Shown here piece after piece: positions 46,464-58,500 of a stretch of 64,000 bases of DNA; the first letter of the stretch is position 1; each line of letters starts with the position of its first letter. The DNA is from Plasmodium relictum (taxonomy: Eukaryota > Apicomplexa > Aconoidasida > Haemosporida > Plasmodiidae). The notes beneath the pieces were generated by a model that did no database searches, was not told where the DNA came from, and worked only from the letters and a program-made list of their open reading frames with translations. The translations under genes were made by a program, and so were the position numbers. Where the stretch lies: assembly GCF_900005765.1 (NCBI RefSeq), contig NC_041691.1:1798001-1862000 (forward strand). The letters run 5' to 3'.

Positions 46464-47730
46464 ATGGCAACTGAATATTTGCATACACTAGAAGAATATT
46501 TTTTGAGTATCAAAAATAAGAGTTATATTGAAGCATATTTAATTAATCCGAAATTATCAAAATGGGATTTTTTAATATTCTTATTGATTTTTATGTTTGT
46601 AACTTTATTAAGATTGCTATTTTCAGGAATTAATAAGGTTATAGTAAGAAATAATAGTATTTTATATAGACTAGCTAGCAATTCTTTATTAGATAAAATT
46701 AATAAGAAATGGAATATTTCGAAAAAAGGTCAATTATATAAGTGGAAAGAAAATTTTTGGTTTGCAATTTGGCACACCTTTTCATTTTTGTATAATTTTG
46801 TTTTATTGTTATGCATGTCGGGATATTTAAATAATAAAAATGGATGGATAAAAATGTGTATAAAAGAGCCAACAGGAAAATGGCTTTTTTTAGTGACAGA
46901 AGAAGAGTTTAGTGAAAATAAAAGAGGATGGCCATTTATGTATACAAACAATTATGTGTATTATTTTTATATTTTACAAATATCTTATTGGTCATCTTGT
47001 CTCTTTTATTTAAATTACGAAATAAAAAGAAAAGATTTCTACATTTTTATTTTGCATCATATTTCTACTATAATTTTATTAGCTTATTCTCATGTACTTA
47101 ATTTCTGGAGAGTTGGATTACTAATTCTTTTTATTCATGATATAGTTGATATAGTTCTTTATTTTTCAAAGTTATTGAATTACTCAAATATAAGAAGTCA
47201 AATTCTTCTTTCAATATTTTATGTATTATTTGTCTTATCTTATTTTTTTTTTCGTATCTTTTTATATTTTTATTATATTGTTCTTCCTTTAAGCAATACG
47301 AAAATTATTCGATCTTATACTGATGGTTTTATATCAACACACTTTGATGTTCCTGGTGGAATAGTTTTAATTATTTTTTTATGGGCATTAATGGTATTAT
47401 AACTGCACAAAAACTTGAAATGTTTTATTTTTATTTATTCTATTCTTCATTTTTTCCTTTTTGTTATATTCAATTTTTTTTTTTTTTTCAGTTTATGCAC
47501 TGTTACTGGTTTTTCTTAATTTTAAAGATGAGTCGTATTTTTATTATCAAAACAAGTAATAGAAAAAAATAAAAATATATATATATATATATATAAATAC
47601 TTATATCTCTAAAATTTTTTACATTTTTTTTTTTTTTATTAAAGTGAGAAATGAAAAAATCACTGATATAAGAAGTGATGATGAAGATGATAATGCATCA
47701 ACTACAGAGAGTATAAAAAAGGAAAATTAA
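46464..47730 (+). CDS. LAG1: LAG1/TLC-domain ceramide synthase
   Basis: Three exons, 46464-47393, 47492-47555 and 47645-47730, give 359 residues. This is a multi-pass membrane protein with a TLC domain. The catalytic Lag1p motif is clear: FYIFILHHISTIILLAYSH, then LNFWRVGLLILFIHDIVDIV, including the paired His and the HDIxD segment needed for ceramide synthesis. Ceramide synthases N-acylate sphinganine with fatty acyl-CoA in the ER membrane. The short third exon adds a hydrophilic acidic tail (RSDDEDDNASTTESIKKEN), a likely cytosolic regulatory end. There is no Hox-like domain, as in fungi and plants. The gene is convergent with the selenoprotein gene and carries no overlap with its SECIS. 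Earlier literature calls it longevity-assurance protein. Confidence 0.92.
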
Positions 47731-48112
47731 TGTTAATACTATTTAGTTAAAATTATATACATTTAAATATGGGCATCCCTTCCTTCATAATACTTCTTTT
47801 TTTTTTTTTTAAATAAATATCTATATATAAATTATGATATAAATTCATTAAATAAATACTTTTCACATATATAGAAATAAAAAATTATATATATATACTT
47901 TTCATAATTTCATTTTTTAATTTTTTTTTGTAATTCAATAATGTTCATATGATAATAAACAATATATTACATAAAAAAGAAAAAGTTAAATTTCTAAAAT
48001 GAATAATCTTCTAAAATATAAATTGATATTCCTATAAGTTTTTTTTTTTTTTTATCATACTTGATATATTACTATAAACTAAGTACATATATAAATAAAT
48101 ATGATATCATTT
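47731..48112. other. Convergent 3' region between LAG1 and the selenoprotein gene
   Basis: Spacer to the right of the LAG1 stop. Its left part is LAG1 3' UTR; its right part probably belongs to the 3' UTR of the selenoprotein mRNA (minus strand), beyond the SECIS hairpin. Nothing else is recognisable. Confidence 0.5.
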
Positions 48113-48160
48113 GTCATTGCTAATTTATACATTATTCGTATTTTCAAATTAGCAAATCAT
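48113..48160 (-). promoter_or_regulatory. SECIS element (selenocysteine insertion) in the selenoprotein 3' UTR
   Basis: On the minus strand, 5' to 3': the core ATGA (48160-48157), a helix strand TTGCTAATTT, a loop beginning GAAAATAC and closing GTAT, the exact complement AAATTAGCAA, and the core TGAC (48116-48113). The 10-bp helix is perfect. The AA platform starts about 12 nt after the quartet, as SECIS geometry requires. ATAC/GTAT can form a small extra stem on top, as in form II SECIS elements. The flanks can pair weakly to make helix I. It lies about 107 nt past the in-frame TGA. Confidence 0.82.
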
Positions 48161-48260
48161 TTATGAACATATTTATTTAAAACTCATTTTTCTTATTATT
48201 GCATAGTTTATTTTATTTTATTTTTTTTTTCCCCTATTAAAGAAAAAAAAAAAAGAAAAA

Positions 48261-48869
48261 TTAACCTCAAGTACTACCTAAGCACGTACCTAAATTTTTC
48301 AATTCCATTATTTTATTTTTTCGAAGGTCTCCATATTTTTTTTTTTTGTGAAAATTGTCATCACTATCATAGTTGTTTCTATTAGATACCTATAATCAAG
48401 ACAAGCATATATATATTAATCTAAAAAAATATTTATACAATCATTTTGTAAATAAAAATTTTTTTTTATAATAAAAATAAAAAAAAAAGGAGAAAAAATT
48501 TACATTATCGTTATTAGATAATCCAAGTAAAGTTTTAAAAAATATATTTATCTAAAAAAAAAAAAAAAAAGTTCATTCGTAATAATATAATTTTTATATT
48601 ACTTAAGCTTAAATATATTAATTTCAATAATTAACATATAATATATAATTTTTTTTTTAATCTCAATTTTTTTAATCTCAATTTTTTCATTTTACTATAT
48701 TAAAAGCTGTTTTAAGAAAATTGATAATATTATTTATTAAGTTAATTAAAGGTAATATAAATTTATTATGCTTATAATTCTTTCTTCTTAATTGTTCATG
48801 CTTAAGTTTTCTATCTTTTAAAATCTTATCATATTCATTATCATACTTTTTTTCTTTTTCATAATTCAT
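48261..48869 (-). CDS. SelK-like selenoprotein with penultimate Sec (116 aa)
   Basis: Splicing complement(48261-48389, 48504-48551, 48696-48869) gives 116 residues if the TGA at 48269-48267 is read as selenocysteine; the end is then Ser-Thr-Sec-Gly-stop (ACT TGA GGT TAA). The ATG is at 48869. A Lys/Asp-rich N terminus is followed by a hydrophobic segment (FILPLINLINNIINFLKTAF) and INIFFKTLLGL, matching the FFKTLL of mammalian SelK. A hydrophilic tail follows (NNYDSDDNF, KIMELKNLG). SelK and SelS are ER-membrane selenoproteins with Sec near the C terminus, linked to ER-associated degradation and palmitoylation. Plasmodium is known to have a small set of selenoproteins and Sec machinery. A SECIS hairpin stands in the 3' UTR. 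If TGA were a plain stop, only two residues would be lost. Confidence 0.8.
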
Positions 48870-49323
48870 TTTTCATTATTTCATTTATTAAGAAAAAAAA
48901 AAAATTTTTTTGTTAGACAATAAAATGTTTTATACAAAGAAATAAAAAATATATATTTTTTTCATAAAAAATATAAGATATTTTTTATCAAAGAAAGATA
49001 AAAAGTTAAAAAAAAATAAAAATACAAATAAATTATGTTAGATTAATTTAAAATTAAATCAAATAAAAAAAAAAAAAAAAGTATAAAAAAGATAAAAATA
49101 AAGCTATATATGTGTCAGATCAAATTTTTTTTAAAATTTAGCCAATTAAACATGAATAATTTATATGCAGCTAAAATGAAAAATATTAAATAAAATTTTT
49201 TTTATGTATATTAGGGAATGTTATTTAATTATTTTTAAAGGTTTTTATTTTTAATTTAAAAGGAATTTTTATGATTAGTTCTTCCTTTAAAAGATATATT
49301 TTTTATAAAAAAAAATTTTAAAA
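48870..49323. promoter_or_regulatory. Short bidirectional promoter: selenoprotein and dynein light chain p28
   Basis: 454-bp divergent spacer, rich in poly-A tracts. No motif stands out. It must drive both the selenoprotein gene (-) and the axonemal p28 gene (+). Confidence 0.45.
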
Positions 49324-51134
49324 ATGGAAAAAAATCACAATATCGTAAAAAAAAAAAAAAAATTAAAAAAATTAAATCATTAATTATAGATATAGTAATA
49401 AAAATAAGAAATTTTATAAAAATTAAAGGCTTCTATTTGTAAATAAAATATTTATTCATTTTTTGTTAATGTTTTTTTTTTTTTTTTTTTATATTTATTT
49501 TTTATTTTTCTTACTTAGCTTAAGTATGGTAATGGCTTTAATGTGAGCAAAGAATTGAAGTCTTATATGTTGAAAGTGATGAATGAATATAAAAATCATT
49601 TTGAAAAGGCATTAATTAAAAACAGAAATTTAGAAGATAATATAAATTTAGTTAAGGATATAATAATAGATGAAGAGTAAATTTATTTTTTCTATTTTTG
49701 CTTAAATTAAAGCATATATTCTTTACTGCTTTTTTTTTGTTTTAATTAGAAGTAGTTATAATGAAGATATCTTCTTAAAAATACAAAAAAAGTTTTATTT
49801 ATACGATATTTTCAATTTGTCATTTTTATTTCCTATGAAAATTTTGAATAAAAATGGAAAAACATTAATTCAGGTATTTTAATTTTTATTTCTTAAAAAA
49901 AGAAGAGTAGATTAAAAATAAAAGCGCTGTATACTTGTTTAATTATATAGTTATTATGAAAGATCAAATTATTTTAAATTAATCTATTATTTTTTTTTTT
50001 TTTCTAATTTAGTTAATATTAGAAGATACCAACCAAAATGAATTAGAAGTTATAAATGCTATTCTAAAGAATATAGAACAAAATGAATTAGATAAATTAA
50101 ATTTTTTCTATATAGAAAATATAATATTTGAATTATTAGGTTATTTTATATATTATTTAAAAGAAAAAAAAAAAAATTATCTACAAATATTCCATAAAAT
50201 TTTTAATAGATGAAATAATTAGACAAATAACTGTTGAATGCCCCCAACGCGGTTTTGCCTTAATTTTGTTAAAATAATAAAATAAATATATGAATAAAAT
50301 ACAAAAAATTAGAAATATAAAAATTTATAAATATTATAATAATAAAAGAAAGAAAAATATATATAGGCAAAGAGAAAAAAAAATTATAATTAAAATTAAA
50401 AAAGCACTAATGAAATTTTTATTAGAATTACTAATATAATACATTTGAAAAATATCAAAATGTATAATACATTCATAAATATTTGTTTTTTTTTCTTCTT
50501 TATATATATAAAAGAATTAACAACGAATTAAAAAAAAATATTAATTACTACAAAAATTTAATAAAAATTATTGAGCATAATAATGATATGAATAATGAGA
50601 AATTTAAAGAAATGCAAAATCAGCATAAATCATTAGTAATTTTTTATAATAAAATTTTTTTTTCTTAACATTATATCGTTTTTTATTTACCCAAATTATA
50701 TAAAAATATATGAATATATATTTAGTTGGAGCATTTATCTAAAGAAGAAAAAATATTAAAAGAAAAATTAATAGATTTACAGGATGAGCTTGAAATTTTA
50801 AAAAAGTAAAAAAAAAAAAAAAATAGAAAATATGACTATTTTTAAATTATCAAAAATAGTTGTAAATTTTGTGTGTATATATAATACTTGAATTTTTTTC
50901 TTAAATTTTCCTAATATAGTGAAAATAAAAAGAAATTGCAAGAGAATAAGAATAAAAAGGAAATACAGGTTTTAGCTTTTCTAAAAAATATATATTTTTT
51001 TTTTTATTAGAAATAATATAAATATATATATATATATATAAATTTATTTTTTTTGTAAGTATGATTTGTTAAAGCATAATGAATCATTATTAGAGAAAAT
51101 TAAGGAAATATACGATAAAAATGGAGAAATATGA
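49324..51134 (+). CDS. Axonemal inner-arm dynein light chain p28 (DNALI1-like)
   Basis: Nine exons fit: 49324-49344, about 49520-49677, 49753-49873, 50013-50139, 50210-50267, 50515-50635, 50726-50805, 50920-50968 and 51060-51134. The joined frame reads LKYGNGF near the N terminus (compare SLLKYD in p28), then DEIIRQITVECPQRGFALIL, which continues across a 247-nt intron as INNELKKNINYYKNL. This is the signature DE(L/I)IRQVT..C.ERGLLL..VRDEIRMTIAAYQ of p28. A charged coiled coil follows to the end (KLIDLQDELEILKK, SLLEKIKEIYDK). p28 is a light chain of inner dynein arms, binding actin-containing complexes on the axoneme. In Plasmodium only the male gamete has a flagellum, so expression should be male-gametocyte specific (inference). 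The DRC1 gene is convergent 147 bp away. Confidence 0.82.
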
Positions 51135-51281
51135 ATGTTTATTTAAAAAAGTCTAACTAAAAGAAAAGAAAAAAAAAATCTTTGACAAATATATTATTAT
51201 TTTTTTTTTTATTCCATTCTTTATTTTCCTTCATTAAGACAGGATTTATTTATTCGAAAATCCATTAAGCTCTTTTTCTTT

Positions 51282-54200
51282 TTATAATTTGTTTATAGTT
51301 TCATTCATTTCTTTGATTTTATTTAGATTTTCTTTAATAATTTTTTCTTCAATAAAAATATTTTCTATAATATCTGCTCTTTCTTTTAATATGTAGTAAT
51401 ACTTTTCAACAAAAATTAAAAAAGTCTAAATATAAACACAGAGAAAGATTCCAAAAGAAAAAAAAATATAAATTTTATTCTTACAATTCAATAGTATATT
51501 TCTATAATGAAAAAAAAAAAAAAATGAAATAATTTTTTTTTTTTGTAATTTAACCTTCCATGATTCTATCATATCATCAGGTATTATATGAGACAATTTA
51601 TTCCAATATTCTTTTTCTTGTTTTTTTCTTTCAATTACTAATTTTAAAGAAATATCTAATCTCTAAACAAAATTATATATATATATATATGTATAACTTT
51701 TTAAGAATTATTATCATTTAAATTATTTATTTTAATAAATTATAAAAAAAAATTATTCAGATTTTTTTTTTTTTTTAAATTTACATTTTTATATTTTTGT
51801 TTATTTTTAGTTATTCTACATAAATTTTCTTTTTCTTTCTCTTGATAATATTTAAAAATTATATCTAATGTATATTCTTTGTTATTGAATAAAATTTCTT
51901 CTTTTTTTTTATAATCATCCTTTTCTTCATTTTCTTCGTCATCTTTATTTTGGGTTTTACAAAAAATAAATTTGGTCAAAAAAATATATAGTTAAAATTT
52001 TATAATTTAAAATTATTTCTTATTTTATTACCAATATAAAATAATTGAGCTAATAATTCTAGATCATTTTGATTGTGAATTCCAATGCATTTTAAAATTA
52101 TTTTCATTTTCTCTTCTTCGTCCTTTATATTCTTTAAAAATAAACATTTATATAAAATACAATATTATATTTCTTTATTAATTTTAATAATTTTTTTTTT
52201 CATTCCTACATTATCCACAAGAAAACTACATTCTTGCATAAGTAACTTTTTGACATTTTCAATTTCATAGTCTGAAATTTTCTTATTAGTCACACCTATT
52301 TTTAACTTTTCATTATCTAAAAAAAATAAAATAAAATAATAAAATAGAATGATGCCAATAATAAGCATGATAAAAATAAATTAAATGCTTAATATGAATT
52401 AGCTGAATGTGCATATACCTTTGGCAGTAGAAACTGAGTTGTTATTTTCTTCTACTAAGTATTTATAATTTGTTTCGTAAAATTCTTTTAAAAAAATTTG
52501 TTCATGTATAATTTTGTTTGCATTTATTAATTTTTCAATATATTTGTTAGCCTTTAATATATATAAATTTCATAAAGTAATATTTCATAATTATTATAAA
52601 AAAAATAGTTGAAAGATATATATATATATTTTTTCAGTACTTCATTTTTTTGTAATTCCCATGCTTTAATATACTTTTTTTGAAAATTGTTCTCATAGTT
52701 TTTTTGCCTTTTTTGCAATTCAATAAATTGAAATTTTATTCTTTCGTATTGATTAATTAATTCATTTATATTTTTTCTAAAAATTGTTAAAAATTTCTGT
52801 ACAATATATTTTTTGTGTGAGGAGAATTTATTATTTTCGCTAAATTGTTTTTTATTTCTACTTTATTTTATTTATATAATTTTTGTTTATTATCTATTTT
52901 ATTTTTTTTTTATTATATATGTTCATATATATATTTCTTTTAATAAAAAAAATTGAATTACTTAGATTTAATCTTGTAATTGTAATAATAAGTTTTGACA
53001 GATAATAAAGCTTCTCTTAGTTTATTTATTTCTAGTTTATAAAAGTTTATCATTTTTAAATTATGATTGTCTTTTTGCTGTAGCAATTTTCTATTATATA
53101 AATTTTTTTCCTTTTCCATTATTATATTATTAATATCTTTTGCATAATCTATATTCATTTTCTTTATACAAATAATAAAAAAAAAATTGGAAATTTTTTA
53201 ATATAGTTATTCAATATAATTTGACAGTTTATATATATATATATATTTTTTTTTTTACTAAATTTTTTTCTAGTAATTCATTTTTTATGTTTAAATTTAG
53301 ATGATTTTGTTCATAATTTTCCTTGATTTTCTCATTAAGTATCTTTTCTTTTTTTATTTCTTCAGCAAAATTATAAGAATTCTTCATATAAAATAATAGG
53401 AATATATATTAAAATATAGTATAGTTTTCAATATGTGAATTATTATAATAGAAAAAAAATAATAAAATAACCATATTTCTCATTCTTATGAAATCTTCAA
53501 GAATTTGTTTATTATTATTCTAATAAATATGAAATTTAAAAAAATATAATTTTAAATATATGCTAATATGTATATTTAATTTTCTTAAATAATAATTATT
53601 ATTTTTTTTATTCAATTACATATATTTTTCATCTATTTTCATACCAATAAATATTTTCTTTTTGAATTTAAATTATCTCTTGTCTTATTAAAAATGTCTA
53701 AAGGAAAAAAAAAAAAAGAAGAATTTTCTATAAATAAGATTTTAAAATTTTAATATTTAAGACAAAAAAAATAAAAATTAACAAAGATTGTACCTTCTAA
53801 ATATATTTTATATCCTTCCATCTGATCTCTCATCAGACTAATAAACGATGATAAATTTTTTGAATTAATTTGGCATACTAATAAAAAAAAAATTAAAAAA
53901 AAATATAATTATTAATAAAAGATACAATAGAACAAAAAAAAAAAAAAAAAGAAAAAGTCTAATATAATTATTACATTTTTTAATTTTCTCATCTTTATAA
54001 TTTAATAAACAAAAATATTTTTCTATTTTCTTTTTATAATTGTCCTTTTCTTTTAAGCTTAAATTGCTAATTTCCACAATATTATTTTGAAAATCGGATT
54101 GATATGTACTATTTAATGTTTCACTTAATTCTTCTATTTTTTTATTGGGATTTACCATAAAATGATTATCTGATACCTCAACTACATATTTCTTTATATT

Positions 54201-55071
54201 TTCTAAAAAAGGCTATATAAAAAGATAAAATTTATATATATAAATGCATTATTCACTTAATATTATCATGTAGACAGAAACAAATTAAAATAATAACATA
54301 TAAATACATTATTCAATATAATAATAATCTAATAAAGAGAAAAATCAAGTAAATAATGAAAAATGATAAAATAATTATAGGAATATATTTAATAATTATA
54401 CACAAAAAAAAAAAAAATACAAAACATTATTATAAGAATAAAATATATTAGAATAAAATTAATTTCTATATAGAAAAGTAGATATTCTGATAGTAGATAA
54501 ATTCATTTTTCTATTATAAATATTTTTTTTATTTTTAATCTACTTTTTCTTCCTTATTAATTTCATTAGATAATTCTTTTAAAAAATAATTTTTTTTTTC
54601 ATCAAAATCTTTAGTAATTTCTTCTCTTAGATAATCATAATTTATATTACATTCAAGATTTTCATATTCAAACTTATATATTATTTGATTTTCATCTTTA
54701 TTTATCATTTGATTTTCATCTTTATTTATCATTTGATTTTCATCTTTATTTATCATTTGATTTTCATCTTTATTTATCATTTGATTTTCATCTTTATTTA
54801 TCATTCGATTTCCATTATTATCTTCTATTTCATTTTTATTTTCTATATTATTTTTACTTTTATCTAATGTTTTATTTGTTCTGTTTACTAAAAATTGGCA
54901 TTAGAATAAAAAAAAAATATATTTTTTTTCGAAATTTGATATGAAAAGAGAGGTATCATTATATTTAATGATTTTAATATTTTTTTATTGAATTTTTTTA
55001 CGTTTTTCTCTAATTCTATTTCTCCTTTTTTCTATTCTTCCTTCTTTTGACATGCTTAATACATTATCCAT
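51282..55071 (-). CDS. DRC1: Dynein regulatory complex subunit 1 (DRC1-like), many exons
   Basis: About 13 or more short exons. The ATG at 55071 begins MDNVLSMSKEGRIEKRRNRI; exon 1 is 55002-55071, exon 2 is 54544-54887, and the next starts near 54208. The N-terminal RIEKRRNRIREK resembles RIQARRLRI of DRC1. A central segment, SFISLMRDQMEGYKIYLE, fits the ERMEEQVKNVMKTF region, followed by long coiled coil. The C terminus is diagnostic: EYWNKLSHIIPDDMIESWK, then FVEKYYYILKERA, equivalent to the EYWQALTTVI..LWDAL..ALEKYHLVLTQRAKLL end of human DRC1. DRC1 is a structural core of the nexin-DRC that links outer doublets and regulates dynein; here it should act in the male gamete axoneme. Exon 2 holds a tandem MINKDENQ repeat. 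Internal exon limits are only approximate. Confidence 0.75.
54686..54812 (-). repeat. 24-nt tandem repeat encoding MINKDENQ in the DRC1-like gene
   Basis: Five to six nearly identical 24-nt units (plus strand TTGATTTTCATCTTTATTTATCA-type, slightly diverged at the ends) encode Met-Ile-Asn-Lys-Asp-Glu-Asn-Gln. The flanking copies drift to NRMINKDENQ and NQIIYK. Likely to vary in number between strains. Confidence 0.9.
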
Positions 55072-55434
55072 TTCTTTTTATCTATTATATTTCATAATTA
55101 ATATTATAAATTATAATTTATTTGAAAACACTAAATAGTTTTCGCTTTCTAAAGAATATGTTAAAATTAACCAAAAAAATTAATTATACACTTTTTTTTA
55201 ACTATATATATGTATTTATTAGGAATATATTCATATATAAAAATAATTATTATTTCATAAATAGATATATTTATGAATAAAGACAATATTGATACCCTAT
55301 ATTTTAGTAGAAACATTAAATAACATATGTCTTTTAAAAAGTAAAGATTAAATAAATACTTTTAACTTATTGGAAAAAAAAAAAAAAAATTATAATAATG
55401 TTTAATTTGAAAATTATATAATAATTGCAATTTG

Positions 55435-55472
<38 letters not shown>

Positions 55473-55547
55473 AAGAAAAAATTAATTCATCTTGTAATAT
55501 TTTTAATATATTTTTATTCTCATTTATTTCTTTTTTTTTTCCTTTAT
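55072..55547. promoter_or_regulatory. Short bidirectional promoter: DRC1-like and CDC23-like genes
   Basis: 476-bp divergent spacer with a (TA)n tract at about 55436-55462. No specific motif seen. A flagellar gene and an anaphase-promoting-complex gene share it; both are needed in male gametogenesis. Confidence 0.45.
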
Positions 55548-58500
55548 ATGTCTTTATTCTTGATTAATAAAAAAAAAAAAAAATACATCTATAGCAATAT
55601 GGGTGATCTAAGAAGCTGCAGTACTATTTCCTCAGGAACTAAAAGAAAATGCGAACATTCAAATTTTATAAAAAAACAAAAATTATTAAACAATAATGTA
55701 AAAATTAATAATATTATAGATATAAAAAATTTTATTAATAAAGCTAAAAGGAGATCAATTAGTTTATCAACTAATTTTCCTAGCATGAATGATTTTTCTA
55801 CATGTGAGAATTATTTGAACTTAAAAAATGAGAATAAAATAGATGAAAATTTAAGAGATCAGGAAAATAATTTGAAAGAAAAGAAATATTTTTCTAATAT
55901 TCAAAAAAGATATAACAAAAGAACTAGCAAATATTTAACTAAGAATTATTTTAATTTAAAAACTTTTAAAAAATTTTTATTTAAAAAATCATTATTATAC
56001 AAAATAAGATGTCTTAATCATAATTCCATATGGTTATCAGAATTATCAAAAAGTAAGATGGGAAATATAAATAATGAATTATTTTGTAATACAGAATTTA
56101 TTCAACCTTTTCCTTTTTATAAAAAGGCTATTGATTTATTTTATGAAAAAAAGTATAAAGATGCATATGTCTTGTTGAGTGGAGTATCTACATATTGCTC
56201 TAGTTCGTTTAGTGAACACAAAATATTGAATGATAATTTTTTTGAAAAGAAAAGTTACAATTTACAATATATGTTAAATACATTATACATTGACAAGCAT
56301 AATAAATTATATGAAAAAAATTATATGAAAAAAAATTTAAAAACAAAGATTTTAATGAAAAATGTAAATGATTTTTCCGTTATAAATACAGACAAAAATA
56401 AAAAGTTTTTATTTAATAGTATAATTGAAGAAAAGAATGAAGTAATAAATAATAGTATTTTTAAAAGCAATAGTACTTTTAAATATATTAAGAGTAAATG
56501 TTGCAACAATATAAAAAAAAAAAAAAAAAAGGTTATCAATTATAAATTTGTTAATTATGAAAATTATATTAATAATATATGCAATATTTTTCTACAAAAT
56601 AATTATTTACCTAATTTTTCAAAAAAAAAGAAAAAAAAAATTCAATATGTTAAGTATATAAACTATTCACATAACAGAGATAAAAAGCTGATAAAAAAAG
56701 ATAGTAACAATGTAAAATATAACTCTAATATGAACTCAAAAGAAAAAACATCTAGTAATAAAGAGTTAATTTTTGATATAATAAAAGAAAAAAATATGAA
56801 TCATAGAAAAAGGAGCATCAATTATAATTCTGAAGAAAATAAGAAAAAATATGAAGTAGAGTATTATTTACAAGATTGTGATGATAAATATTCTCAAAAA
56901 AAAAATAAAAATGTGTCAATTAACGATAGGAATTATATTCAGAAGCTAGAAAGGGAATATAATGAAAAAATTGATAGTTGTCATAATAACATGACTAGCA
57001 AAAAAAAACGAATGAATATTATGCACAATGAAAAAAATATACATAAAAAGGAGATAAAGAACGAAACGGAAGAAGATATTAGGTTATTTATTTTTATTAA
57101 AATATTATGTTTATATTTATATAGTAACACATTCTATCAAAACAATAAAAAAAAAAAAGACATTACTCATGACTTTAATAGTGAAAATAGCTATGACGAA
57201 AAAAACATGAATTATCTTAATGGGAACTTTAATATAGGAAATATGAAAAGAAAAGAAATATTGATATATATTGCCAAACATTTAAGAAAGATAAAAAAGA
57301 AAATTGAATTTGATACATATCTATATTTATTGTTAAGTGTAGTTTGTTATGACTTAAAAAAGTTCAATAAAAGTTTATTATATGTCAAAAAAAGTATAAA
57401 AAAGGATTACTTTAATTTTGTTTCTTGGGTATTTTTCAATAATTTGATTTCAATAGAAATTTTTGTATTTGATAATTCAAATATTACAACCAAATTTGAC
57501 AGTAAAAATAAATTGAAATTTACAAAAAATTATAAAAATAAGAATAGTAAAAAAAAAATATCATTAAAAAAAAATATATTTATAAAGAATTCCAAAAAAT
57601 TAAAAAAGTTATACCTGTACCTATTTGAAAATGAATTTTTTTTTAATACTAAAAGTAATTATACAAATGTAATGCGAAATTACAACAGTTACATATACAT
57701 TAATCCTTTAAAAAATTTAAAGGAATCTTTTTTTTTTAAAAATAATTATTTCAAAAGTAATATTTTTAATAAGAAAACCGTTAAAAAGAAGAAGAAAAAA
57801 GTAAATCACAGTTTTTTTAGCAAATATAAAAATTATATAAAAAGATATAATTTTAAAAATAATTTTATGACTTTATTTGGTTATGCACATTTTTGTTCTT
57901 TGAACACTATCCTCTATAAAAATGCTATTGATGCTTATAAATTTTTAAACAAAATGTTAAAAAATAATTTATATATATCAAGTGAGCTAGCTAAATTGTA
58001 TTATTATTGTGGTAATTATTATAAGAGTATAAAATACTTTAATCAAATACAAAAAATTAGTAGGAAGAATAAAATTTTAAAAAAAGATGTGTTTCATAAA
58101 TATTGTATTTCTTATTTTTTAAAAAAAAATAAAAACGAAGTACATATAGAAAAAAAAAAAGATCAAGATATCTTTCAATACATGATGAACTGTAATGATA
58201 AAAATATAATGGTTATAAACCAAAAAGATTATAAAAATGTTAAAAATTTATTATTACCAATGTATTTTTCTAAGAAATTTATTTACTTAGAAATTTTAGT
58301 AAATATATATTTTCTTCAAAAAAAAATTCCTGATTTGCTTATTCTTATCTACAATTATCCAAAAAAAAAAAAGAAAAAAAATTATGACGAGAAATATTTT
58401 TATATGTTAGGTAAATATTTTTCATTAAACAATAATCATCATAAATCAATTTATTATTTTAAAAAATCAATTAAAATAGATAAATTTCATTTATATTCAT

